DNA from: a virus
Reading direction: 5' to 3' (one strand)
Length of the DNA stretch: 25,575 bases
Virus record (IMG/VR): IMGVR_UViG_3300030117_000172
Span: 1-25,575 of that record
The translations under genes were made by a program, and so were the position numbers. Of this stretch, positions 7,864 to 14,475 are shown in pieces. How positions within the stretch are numbered: the stretch's first letter is position 1; every line of letters begins with the position of its first letter. The notes below the pieces were generated by a model. The model did no database searches. It was not told where the DNA came from and saw nothing but the letters and a program-made list of their open reading frames with translations.

Positions 7864-9758
7864 TATCTACGTCCATCAGGTCTAACATCTAATCTTGTAG
7901 CACCTAATCGCCAGCCTGTTCCTGTATTACCCGATACGTTATCATCGTCAGACTCTACTCGTAAAACAATTTGTCTACCTCTAGCTCTTATGTTAGCTTT
8001 CTGTGTAGAAGCACCCACAGATGTTGTTGATCTTGTAGTTAATGAATCTCCAGGAAAGTTTCTCGTTTTGGTAACTAAATTAACTTGATTACCGCCTGAT
8101 GAATTTAAAAACTTAACGTCAGGTATTAAACGACTAATAAAAGTAAACTCTTCTCCATCGCTTAAATCTAAATCAGATGATTCTATAAACACATTAGTCA
8201 TAGGAGAACCATCGTCATCGAAACCTGTTTCTTGTTCGTATAAGTAATTATTACCTGTAGCCTGAGGATAATCGTGTACTCCCTCATCTAACCAAGCGTG
8301 TCTAACTAATTGTCCGTAAACCCAAGTTTTTTCTTCGTAGTTGAACAAGACATACCTATCTATTTCTGTAGAACTACTTGAAGGGTAGAACCAACCAACC
8401 TCACTTTTAGAATTTATAGTAAATGCAAAAACTTTATATATTTGGCTTTTATTTAAATCACCAAATACGTAGTTTTGTACGGCACACGGTAATTTATTTA
8501 CAGCTCCGTTATAGTAGTAAAAGTTTTCATAACCCATCCAAAACACACCGCTTGGTGTAGTTATTGCACCCTTCGGTGATGCTAATCCTGAGTTTTCATT
8601 TATAAGATTAACTCCAAACGTAAACGGAGGTCCGATAAACTGCATACTGTATAAAGCGGTATCTGTATAAATTAATATTTCTTGTCTACCTTTTACTGCA
8701 CCAACTATTGTTGATCCTGCAGAGAGTTGTAATGAACCTGCAGTATTAGTAGATAAAGACTCAAACTCTAATAAATTTTCTTGATCACTAAAAACTATAT
8801 GTAAAGGATCTATTACCCCCGTTCTAGCCGTTCCTGAGGCGTTTAAGGGATCTGCTCCTAATATTATAAGATGTCTATCGGTTTCTGAAGTTAATACTTG
8901 TAAAGCTTTAGTAGGCACTAAATTAGCACCTGTACGACCCGCTAATTCTACTGCTCTTATGGCTGAACCGTAAGAATTAGCACTAGCATCCCAATAATAA
9001 ATACCACCGTTTCTAGGGTTAATAATTAAATCTTCACCGTAATTATCGTGTGTCCATAATCTTAATTGATTTAATTCTGATATCGCTGTTGTTGAACCCC
9101 ATGAACTATCTCCCCATGCACCAACACTCCAACCTGTTGAAGATATGTAATCGTCTGCTCCATAACTAATTTGTAAAGCTGCTGTAGAACTACCACCCCC
9201 ATTACCACTGTCAGATGCATTAGCTGTTACCGTACTGCCTGACGTATCTTTAGCTGTAATAGTAAAAGTATTACTGTCTATCACAGCTAATACTTGATAT
9301 TCTTGTTGTAATACCGTTTGTGTAATATTACCACCAGAACCAAGACCATTAGAGTCTACACCAGCAAAGGTTACGTAATCCTCGGCTAAAGCACCGTGTG
9401 TGCTACAAGTTACGGTAATTGTAGAAGAACCGTCAGAAGCTGCGAAAGTACAAGATATAGTAGCTCGCAAAGGAGTAATATCATTGAAAGCCTCAGCATC
9501 AGAGCCACCACTACCAGAAATATAATATTTCCTAGATGTACCAACACCCAATAATCTCGTGCCTTGTAAATTTACCCAACCGTGTAAAGCTCTTGCAATA
9601 CCTGTATAAGTCGCTGTAAATAGTTTTACCCAGCCACCAAATTTTTCAGGTCTACCTTTACGAAAACGTACTAAATTTACGTCAAACCAACCACCTTCGT
9701 TATCGTAATCAGTACCTTCTCTGTTTACTCCTGGTTTAAATACAAACTTCTGTAACAT
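7863..9758 (-). CDS. Tail nozzle/hub-like protein (P22 gp10 / T7 gp12 type), 631 aa
   Basis: ATG 9758 directly abuts the endolysin stop (TAGATG). The N-terminus FKPGVNREGTDYDNEGGWFD followed by NLVRFRKGRPEKFGGW is a pattern I associate with large tail proteins of marine podoviruses. Many short beta strands follow, among them RLWTHDNYGEDLIINPRNGG and a GVFWMGYENFYYYNG segment, consistent with a beta-propeller. The conserved end includes GRQIVLRVESDD and WRLGATRLDVRPDGRR. Length and fold type fit the tail nozzle that closes the short tail below the adaptor ring, like P22 gp10. An insertion of Ser/Thr/Gly-rich beta sequence lies at about residues 100-200. Confident as a structural tail protein, moderately so as the nozzle. 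Confidence 0.78.
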   Translation of the reverse strand: MLQKFVFKPGVNREGTDYDNEGGWFDVNLVRFRKGRPEKFGGWVKLFTATYTGIARALHGWVNLQGTRLLGVGTSRKYYISGSGGSDAEAFNDITPLRATISCTFAASDGSSTITVTCSTHGALAEDYVTFAGVDSNGLGSGGNITQTVLQQEYQVLAVIDSNTFTITAKDTSGSTVTANASDSGNGGGSSTAALQISYGADDYISSTGWSVGAWGDSSWGSTTAISELNQLRLWTHDNYGEDLIINPRNGGIYYWDASANSYGSAIRAVELAGRTGANLVPTKALQVLTSETDRHLIILGADPLNASGTARTGVIDPLHIVFSDQENLLEFESLSTNTAGSLQLSAGSTIVGAVKGRQEILIYTDTALYSMQFIGPPFTFGVNLINENSGLASPKGAITTPSGVFWMGYENFYYYNGAVNKLPCAVQNYVFGDLNKSQIYKVFAFTINSKSEVGWFYPSSSSTEIDRYVLFNYEEKTWVYGQLVRHAWLDEGVHDYPQATGNNYLYEQETGFDDDGSPMTNVFIESSDLDLSDGEEFTFISRLIPDVKFLNSSGGNQVNLVTKTRNFPGDSLTTRSTTSVGASTQKANIRARGRQIVLRVESDDDNVSGNTGTGWRLGATRLDVRPDGRR

Positions 9759-10202
9759 CTAGACCTCTTGCCAATCTTTACCTTCGTATAACAAAGCTTC
9801 TGCTTCTCTACGTCTTACTAATCCTTTTAATACTTCACCGTTAGCTTTATTCCAGCGTTTAATTTGTATAGGAACTTCATCGTGTTCTGCTCTGTTCAAC
9901 ACTTTTAACAAAGTAGAATTTTTTAAGTTTGTAGCTCCTAGATTGTATGTCCAAGCGACTAAAGAATCGAACTGACATTGCGATAAAGGCACTTCAACTA
10001 AACGTTCTATTTCTTCTTCAAACGTTTCTAAATCTTTTTTTAACAGTTCTTCTGCTTGATTTTCTGTAATCCGCATGCCCTCTATAACATTTTTAGTTGT
10101 GCCATAGCCTATAGTCCATACATCTGCAGGACATAGGTAACTTTCTAATTCACAGCCCTCAAACTTTTTAATTAGGGCTATGCCTTCTGCTGAAGTTTTC
10201 AT
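9759..10202 (-). CDS. Endolysin: GH24 phage lysozyme (muramidase), 147 aa
   Basis: The protein cleaves the MurNAc-GlcNAc bond of peptidoglycan during lysis. The sequence shows the GH24 signature: KKFEG with catalytic Glu15, then YLCPADVWTIGYG. The spacing is Glu15-8 residues-Cys24-5 residues-Thr30, the E-x8-(D/C)-x5-T triad with Cys in the middle place, as in P1 Lyz and relatives rather than the Asp of T4 lysozyme. VAWTYNLG and WNKANGEVLKGLVRRREAEA are further family blocks. There is no N-terminal signal or SAR segment, so release needs a holin. It follows the curli-like genes by 11 bases, and membrane-protein holin candidates lie upstream at 13176-14047. Length is normal for the family. Confidence 0.93.
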   Translation of the reverse strand: MKTSAEGIALIKKFEGCELESYLCPADVWTIGYGTTKNVIEGMRITENQAEELLKKDLETFEEEIERLVEVPLSQCQFDSLVAWTYNLGATNLKNSTLLKVLNRAEHDEVPIQIKRWNKANGEVLKGLVRRREAEALLYEGKDWQEV

Positions 10203-10213
10203 GATCTTTTATT

Positions 10214-11365
10214 TTAACCTGAACTCTGTTTGATTACTATTGTTGATGAACTACCACCATTAACTTTTACTTCGTTTACTACTCCGTTTTGTTCTAGAAC
10301 AACCGTATAACTATTACCACTTTCTATATTTATAGCCGCATTTGCACCGACTGTTCTACGTAAACTAATCGTTTCTCCTGTTACTATCGTTGTAATTTGT
10401 GTTTTTGTGTCTTGACCAATATTTGTGCCTTTAATACTTGTAGACGTTGCTTCTTGGGCGAGTTGGTCATCTTCATCTATCTTATCAAGCTCGCTAATAA
10501 TATCTAACAGGTCTTCTAGAAAGTTTACGTTTAGTGCATCGTAATCTAGTTCGGTAAAGTCTAATCCTTCTTCGCCTAAATTTTCCTCTGCTAGATAGTC
10601 TATATCTAGCTCGTTGAAGTCCAGTATTGGATCTACGGTGTCCGTAGTTCCTTGTTCTTCGTCAAAGGATCTAGAGCGTTTGGGTGGCGTTACAATAAGC
10701 ATGTTGTCAATAAAATCTAAAGATAAGTCTAGAATCACAGGTTCGCTAGGAGCACTTTCAATAGTAGTTGTAGTAGTAGCTTGAAAAGCTTGATTTAAAA
10801 TTACGGTGCCCATATCAGTAGTTACCGATATTTCCCCTGATGGTGCTCCGTCTTGATTTGGTAATAATATAAATAAAGACTCTGAAGTATCTGGGTTTAC
10901 GGTCACACTAAAGTCTGTTCCTCGAATACCTACTGTTGCTGAATTAGTCCGCAACACCATGTTTTCTTTAGCAACTTTACCCGTTAGCCCTGTAGTAAAA
11001 CGTGCTGTACCTTTTAAAAAGTTGACAGCTAGTTTTGATTTAGATGGGTCAGGGTCAAAGACAAACTCATCTATGATAACCATTGAGTGTTCAGTAATCC
11101 TAATAGTTGTATCATCTACGAAACGTATACCCATACGACCAGCCTCGGTTTGTGCTTTGTCGTAGGATTGTACAACGAAGTCTTGAGTTACAGCAAAAGA
11201 CTCATCTCTTTCTATTTGTGCGAAGCCTGATACTTCTTCTACTGCTCCAACATCAACAACTTGTTGTGGTGCCTTGGTCGTTTTGGATAATGCAGAAAGT
11301 TCCATTTGAGCCGTTACTAATGACCCGTAACCAATCGTTATCCAAAGTAGAAGCTTGTGTAACAT
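10214..11365 (-). CDS. Secreted FecR-domain protein with curlin-like C-terminus, 383 aa
   Basis: The N-terminus MLHKLLLWITIGYGSLVTAQ is a clear Sec signal peptide. Residues about 45-155 form a FecR-type beta domain: GFAQIERDESFAVTQDF, FVDDTTIRI, FLKGTARFTTG and the hallmark RTNSATVGIRGTDFSV (139-154). Residues 235-305 are strongly acidic with repeated DFNELDIDYL / DFTELDYDAL units. The end (about 350-382) reads SYTVVLEQNGVVNEVKV and then STIVIKQSSG, matching the curlin consensus Q-x-G-x-x-N-x-x-x-V and a second partial unit. The gene begins inside the curlin-like gene (113-base overlap) and has only a weak ribosome site, so it may be translationally coupled. With CsgG and CsgF upstream, it is a likely substrate, anchor or nucleator for the curlin-like protein. 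FecR family membership is well supported; the curli role is inferred. Confidence 0.82.
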   Translation of the reverse strand: MLHKLLLWITIGYGSLVTAQMELSALSKTTKAPQQVVDVGAVEEVSGFAQIERDESFAVTQDFVVQSYDKAQTEAGRMGIRFVDDTTIRITEHSMVIIDEFVFDPDPSKSKLAVNFLKGTARFTTGLTGKVAKENMVLRTNSATVGIRGTDFSVTVNPDTSESLFILLPNQDGAPSGEISVTTDMGTVILNQAFQATTTTTIESAPSEPVILDLSLDFIDNMLIVTPPKRSRSFDEEQGTTDTVDPILDFNELDIDYLAEENLGEEGLDFTELDYDALNVNFLEDLLDIISELDKIDEDDQLAQEATSTSIKGTNIGQDTKTQITTIVTGETISLRRTVGANAAINIESGNSYTVVLEQNGVVNEVKVNGGSSSTIVIKQSSG

Positions 11366-11957
11366 TTAACGTTCTTGAACCACCTGTGTGATCTAAATAA
11401 AAATAGCCACCTTGGTAGCCATCCCCGTTATAGTTTATCGTATTATCAGACCCGTCTATATCCATGTAGTTAGTAGCTAAATCTACATCTATGTCTGAAT
11501 CTATGGTATTGTTAGACCCGTTTATAATCCAATCTAAATCTAGCGTAGATGCCATAGCATTCGTTCCTTGGTCTAACGACATATCGTTTGACGAACCTGT
11601 TACTTGTATATTAACGTTGCTTGAATCTGCTCCGTAAGTATTATTAGGATCTGTTTGTATGTCAAAAATATTAGAGTCTCCTGTAAACTCGAAGAAACCT
11701 GTATACGAATCAGCGTAAATATCACCTTTGAACAAGTTACTTGAACCTATTTGATTAATATCTAATGTCATCGTAACACCATCTAAATCTAGCGGCGTCA
11801 TGCTTCCAGCAGTAGCTGTGGCACCACCTATTAAGTTCCCTGAACCAAGTTGTTCTACATCAATGTTGATAGTATTACCTACTTGATCTATAGAAACTTC
11901 ATTATCAACCCCGTATAAGAAACCTACGAAGAAAAATAAATAAAGGTATTTAATCAT
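11253..11957 (-). CDS. Curlin-like secreted amyloid subunit candidate, 234 aa
   Basis: A short signal peptide (MIKYLYLFFFVGFLYG) leads into curlin-type repeats of the form I-x-Q-x-G-x-x-N: SIDQVGNTINIDVEQLGSGN (residues 22-41) and LDINQIGSSNLF (65-76). More degenerate units follow at roughly 92, 118, 147, 168 and 213, where the Gln is replaced by Asp, Asn, Phe or Thr but the G-S-x-N turn persists. The protein is Asp/Asn-rich and ends in a Cys-containing tail (FCIIQNDQGTTTSC). Curlin repeats stack as beta-turn-beta strands in curli amyloid (CsgA/CsgB). It overlaps the CsgG gene by 8 bases, so co-translation is expected. It is the likely export substrate. Whether it polymerises cannot be read from sequence; the acidic, Q-poor middle differs from CsgA. 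Confidence 0.8.
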   Translation of the reverse strand: MIKYLYLFFFVGFLYGVDNEVSIDQVGNTINIDVEQLGSGNLIGGATATAGSMTPLDLDGVTMTLDINQIGSSNLFKGDIYADSYTGFFEFTGDSNIFDIQTDPNNTYGADSSNVNIQVTGSSNDMSLDQGTNAMASTLDLDWIINGSNNTIDSDIDVDLATNYMDIDGSDNTINYNGDGYQGGYFYLDHTGGSRTLNVTQASTLDNDWLRVISNGSNGTFCIIQNDQGTTTSC

Positions 11958-12759
11958 CTTTGTAACTCCAATAGTCTTTCATTATACCTTTTTCAATCGT
12001 TTTTAATACTGCTGTTTCTATAGCTGTTTGTAAAGATAAAGTTATTGATTCATTTTCAACATTACCGTTTTCTATCTCAATCAATTCTGTATCATTTCGT
12101 ACAAATCTAAACACATCTTCGTTTATACCAACACTAAGAATTGTTTTTGTTGTAGTAACTTCTGTAAGTATGCGACCTGTTAAAACAGATACAGTTCTGA
12201 GACTTACGGTAACAGTATCTTGTCGATAGCTTCTACTCATACCTATACCTAAAACCCTGCCGCCTGTTCCCCCTGTTCGTATATTGCTTTCGTAACTTAA
12301 AACACCACCCTCTAATAAAATGCCTGCAAACATTAAAGGTTTTAGTTTTTGTACTTCTTCAAAACTTTCTCTAGTTGATCTTATAAGCTGTCTTTCTTTA
12401 CTTAAATTATCTAATCCTATACGTTCTACAACTTCAAAAAAGTTGCCTTGAGCTGTATTTTTTAATGCTTGTATTAGTAAATTATAGGGAGCTTGAGTTA
12501 CTGCGGTGCTAAAAGAAGCGTATTGACTATTACTTCTTCTTTGTCCTGTTTGATCTAAAAAAGACGTAGGGTAAACAGCCACTACAGGTTTTTTTACAGG
12601 TTGTTTTAGATTCCATAACTGTTCGTTTATTACTGAAGATACTTCAGCAAATCTAGTAATTTTAAAATTTTCTGTGGAGTATTCAGGTTCGAGTAATACG
12701 CAGCTAGAAAGTAAAACTATTAATAGGGAAAGTAATAGTAGTTGTTTCACCGTTTTCAT
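11950..12759 (-). CDS. csgG: CsgG-like curli export channel lipoprotein
   Basis: CsgG forms the nonameric outer-membrane channel that exports curli subunits. The N-terminus is a lipoprotein signal with lipobox LSSC (lipidated Cys20). The core matches CsgG throughout: VVAVYPTSFLDQTGQRR (59-75), SFSTAVTQAP (82-91), ALKNTAQGNFFEVVERIGLD (98-117), NLSKERQLIRSTRE, ILLEGGVLSYESNIRTGGTG, RVLGIGMSRSYRQDTVTVSL, TTTKTILSVG and the end block LQTAIETAVLKTIEKGI. Length (269 aa) is close to E. coli CsgG (277). The E. coli eyelet Phe56 aligns with Phe83, whereas Asn55 aligns with Ser82. Start is ATG 12759, or GTG 12750, which has slightly better ribosome-site spacing. The gene overlaps the end of csgF by 56 bases. 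Family assignment is very strong. Confidence 0.95.
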   Translation of the reverse strand: MKTVKQLLLLSLLIVLLSSCVLLEPEYSTENFKITRFAEVSSVINEQLWNLKQPVKKPVVAVYPTSFLDQTGQRRSNSQYASFSTAVTQAPYNLLIQALKNTAQGNFFEVVERIGLDNLSKERQLIRSTRESFEEVQKLKPLMFAGILLEGGVLSYESNIRTGGTGGRVLGIGMSRSYRQDTVTVSLRTVSVLTGRILTEVTTTKTILSVGINEDVFRFVRNDTELIEIENGNVENESITLSLQTAIETAVLKTIEKGIMKDYWSYKDD

Positions 12760-13195
12760 CCGTTACTGTAAGAATAATAAATCCACCGTCAACTTCGTAT
12801 TCTATTATATTCCCCTCTAACTCAATCGTTCCTGATTCTTGTGGTTGTTCTCCAAATAATTTTTCTACTAATTGTGAGCTAAGTTTTGCATAGACCCTTG
12901 ATTCAAGATTTCTAATAAATCTAGCAAGAGTAGTATTATCAGCTGCTCGTTTTGCATCATCTATAGCTGCTTGTTTATCATCTTTTATAGCTTGTTTTCT
13001 AGAAAATTGTTGATTTTCAATCGTTAAGTAATGTTGCGAAGTGTTCACACCTGAAAAACTTGGTGATTTAAATTTAAACACCATCTCATCTGTAAATACA
13101 AAATTAGAAAACAATAATAAACAGATAACTAATAGTGCAAAAAACACTATAGTTCTAAGTTGTCTTTTTTTGTATTCAATCCAACTTTTCATCAT
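12704..13195 (-). CDS. csgF: CsgF-like curli assembly factor
   Basis: In curli systems CsgF caps the CsgG pore and couples export to surface nucleation. After a basic N-terminus and a hydrophobic signal or anchor (TIVFFALLVICLLLFSNFVF, 15-34), the mature-like start VFKFKSPSFSGVNTSQHYL (39-57) matches the F-x-F-x-x-P-x-F-x-G segment with which E. coli CsgF enters CsgG. A helical middle (65-115) follows. The C-terminal beta part (GGFIILTVTDENGETTTITF) matches the CsgF end. It is adjacent to csgG, as in bacterial operons. The hydrophobic segment is long and the Asp/Glu after it gives no textbook signal peptidase site, so it may stay inner-membrane anchored. Tandem ATG codons at 13195 and 13192 follow GGAG. 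It overlaps the upstream membrane-protein gene by 20 bases. Confidence 0.88.
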   Translation of the reverse strand: MMKSWIEYKKRQLRTIVFFALLVICLLLFSNFVFTDEMVFKFKSPSFSGVNTSQHYLTIENQQFSRKQAIKDDKQAAIDDAKRAADNTTLARFIRNLESRVYAKLSSQLVEKLFGEQPQESGTIELEGNIIEYEVDGGFIILTVTDENGETTTITFPINSFTF

Positions 13196-13442
13196 CAGGC
13201 TCCTTCAGTCTATGTTCTTCTTTTAATTCTAATACAGTATTAACTTTTTGTTGTAATCTAATCATGTCTTGATCTAATAATCTTAACTGATCTGTCAATC
13301 TTATTATAGTAGATTTCATTTCTTGAACGGCTGGATCTATAGTTTTCGTTATAGTTTGCCAAACAAAATACACAAAGTAACCTAAACCAACCACCATAAC
13401 AACAGGAAAACCAAAATCTGCTATTAATTGTACTATATCCAT
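13176..13442 (-). CDS. Small single-TM coiled-coil protein, holin candidate (88 aa)
   Basis: ATG 13442 overlaps the previous stop as TGATG. The layout is N-terminal MDIVQLIADFGFPVVMVVGL plus YFVYFVW (one membrane segment), then a helical, coiled-coil-prone region (LTDQLRLLDQDMIRLQQKVN) and a charged tail. This single-TM plus coiled-coil plan resembles BhlA/UviB-type holin-like proteins. It is a diverged copy of the protein from 13442-13735 (LIADFGFP versus LIAELGVP; DQDMIRLQ versus NNDMIRID). Its neighbours are another membrane protein, the CsgF/CsgG genes and, further on, an endolysin. A holin or spanin-like function is inferred; it could also be an inner-membrane partner of the curli genes. 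Confidence 0.72.
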   Translation of the reverse strand: MDIVQLIADFGFPVVMVVGLGYFVYFVWQTITKTIDPAVQEMKSTIIRLTDQLRLLDQDMIRLQQKVNTVLELKEEHRLKEPDDEKLD

Positions 13443-13735
13443 CAATCTCTTCTTGCGTCTATTTTACCATCTTCTACAAAGTTTTCGGCTCTAGCTATAC
13501 GGTTTAAGTCTGGAGATAAATCTAAAGCAGACGATACACTGGTATCTATACGTATCATATCGTTATTCATAATAGACGCTCTAGTAATTAACATTTGTGT
13601 AATACTTTGTACAGTTTTAATTTCTGCTACTAATCCGTCCATGAGTTGTTTCATAATTAAAAATATGAAGTAAGCCATTACTAAGGCTCCCGCTATAGGC
13701 ACACCTAATTCTGCGATTAGGTTGAACCACTCCAT
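13442..13735 (-). CDS. Small single-TM coiled-coil protein, paralogue of its neighbour (97 aa)
   Basis: ATG 13735 follows the preceding TAA directly (TAAATG). The protein begins MEWFNLIAELGVPIAGALVM, and the membrane segment continues AYFIFLIM. A helical region with SITQMLITRASIMNNDMIRI and a charged C-terminus (ENFVEDGKIDARRD) follow. It shares layout and a conserved DMIR block with the 88-residue product of the next gene, so the two arose by duplication. The predicted topology is a short outside N-terminus and a cytoplasmic helix. It is a candidate holin/antiholin-type protein by context; no sequence signature proves it. Confidence 0.72.
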   Translation of the reverse strand: MEWFNLIAELGVPIAGALVMAYFIFLIMKQLMDGLVAEIKTVQSITQMLITRASIMNNDMIRIDTSVSSALDLSPDLNRIARAENFVEDGKIDARRD

Positions 13736-14047
13736 TTAATCTTCGCCTTTGAAGTTTTTACTTGAGTTTGATGTGCCTGCATACAAACCAAACCAAGCTG
13801 CTCCTGCTCCTACGATAATAGATATAAGACCACTTTGTTCTAGAGACGGATCTTCTAGATTCATGAACCACATAGTTGAATAATATAGGAGAAATATGTA
13901 GACGCTCAAAAATAATCTAGGAAAGATCCGCCAAGAATCTATCGCTCTAGCTAAATGTATCCATTTTTGATACGGGTTAGCTCCCTGATTGTGTGGTGTT
14001 ACATCAATGTCTAGTTCTAATTTTTTCTTAATAATTTTTTCTTCCAT
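13736..14047 (-). CDS. Two-TM membrane protein, holin candidate (103 aa)
   Basis: ATG 14047 lies two bases after the nuclease stop. About 40 hydrophilic residues are followed by the first membrane segment (FPRLFLSVYIFLLYYSTMWF), a short loop with DPSLEQSG, and a second segment (LISIIVGAGAAWFGLYAG), ending in a charged tail. The WFM...DP..EQSG.....V.GA.AAWFGLY pattern is one I have seen in marine phage membrane proteins. Two TM segments with an Ala/Gly-rich second helix fit a class II holin. It heads the block of membrane proteins that precedes the curli-like genes and the endolysin. The role is inferred from topology and position. Confidence 0.72.
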   Translation of the reverse strand: MEEKIIKKKLELDIDVTPHNQGANPYQKWIHLARAIDSWRIFPRLFLSVYIFLLYYSTMWFMNLEDPSLEQSGLISIIVGAGAAWFGLYAGTSNSSKNFKGED

Positions 14048-14049
14048 AC

Positions 14050-14475
14050 CTATATTTCGTCTGGATTAAATATTCCTTCGTCAATAAGTTTTTGCCTATT
14101 AATCATATGTTGTTGCTCTACGTCAGTTTTACTTTGTCCGTAGTATTTAACAGCAAAACCACTATCTACCATGCCTTGATTTATATCTTCGCCGTCACAA
14201 ACCACAGTGCCTAATACTCTACCAAACTTACCTCTAGAGTCTTTTAACTCTGTTCTTATGACAACTTGTTCTGCTAATTCTATAGCTTTACTTAAAAAAG
14301 CAGAAGCAAGTTTACCTCTAGCTTTTTCGTCTTTATTTCTAGTTCTAGATTCAGGTGTATCTATGCCGTAAAGTCTTACTCTAGAACTATAAGAAACTGA
14401 AAACCCTAAATCGAGGATTACGTCTATCGTATCGCCGTCTACAACTCGTTCTACGGTACAAGCATATTCATACAT
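14050..14475 (-). CDS. Staphylococcal nuclease-type (thermonuclease) endonuclease, 141 aa
   Basis: SNase-fold enzymes hydrolyse DNA/RNA with Ca2+. The catalytic set is intact: Asp15 in VVDGDTIDVI (Asp21 of the Staphylococcus enzyme), Arg34, Asp39, Thr40 and Glu42 in RLYGIDTPE, and Arg86 in RGKFGRVLG (Arg87). No signal peptide is present, so it acts in the host cytoplasm or within virions, in contrast to the secreted bacterial form. The start is ATG 14475, which overlaps the stop of the zinc-ribbon gene as TGATG; an upstream TTG is less likely. Length matches a single SNase domain. It may serve host DNA degradation for nucleotide recycling. Confidence 0.9.
   Translation of the reverse strand: MYEYACTVERVVDGDTIDVILDLGFSVSYSSRVRLYGIDTPESRTRNKDEKARGKLASAFLSKAIELAEQVVIRTELKDSRGKFGRVLGTVVCDGEDINQGMVDSGFAVKYYGQSKTDVEQQHMINRQKLIDEGIFNPDEI

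Noticed and set aside
11253-11365. Sequencing frameshift as the cause of the long curlin-like/FecR overlap
   Set aside because: Both reading frames look genuine in the overlap: one gives a proper Sec signal peptide, the other continues a curlin-like C-terminus to its own stop. It is kept as a true overlap but flagged for checking.
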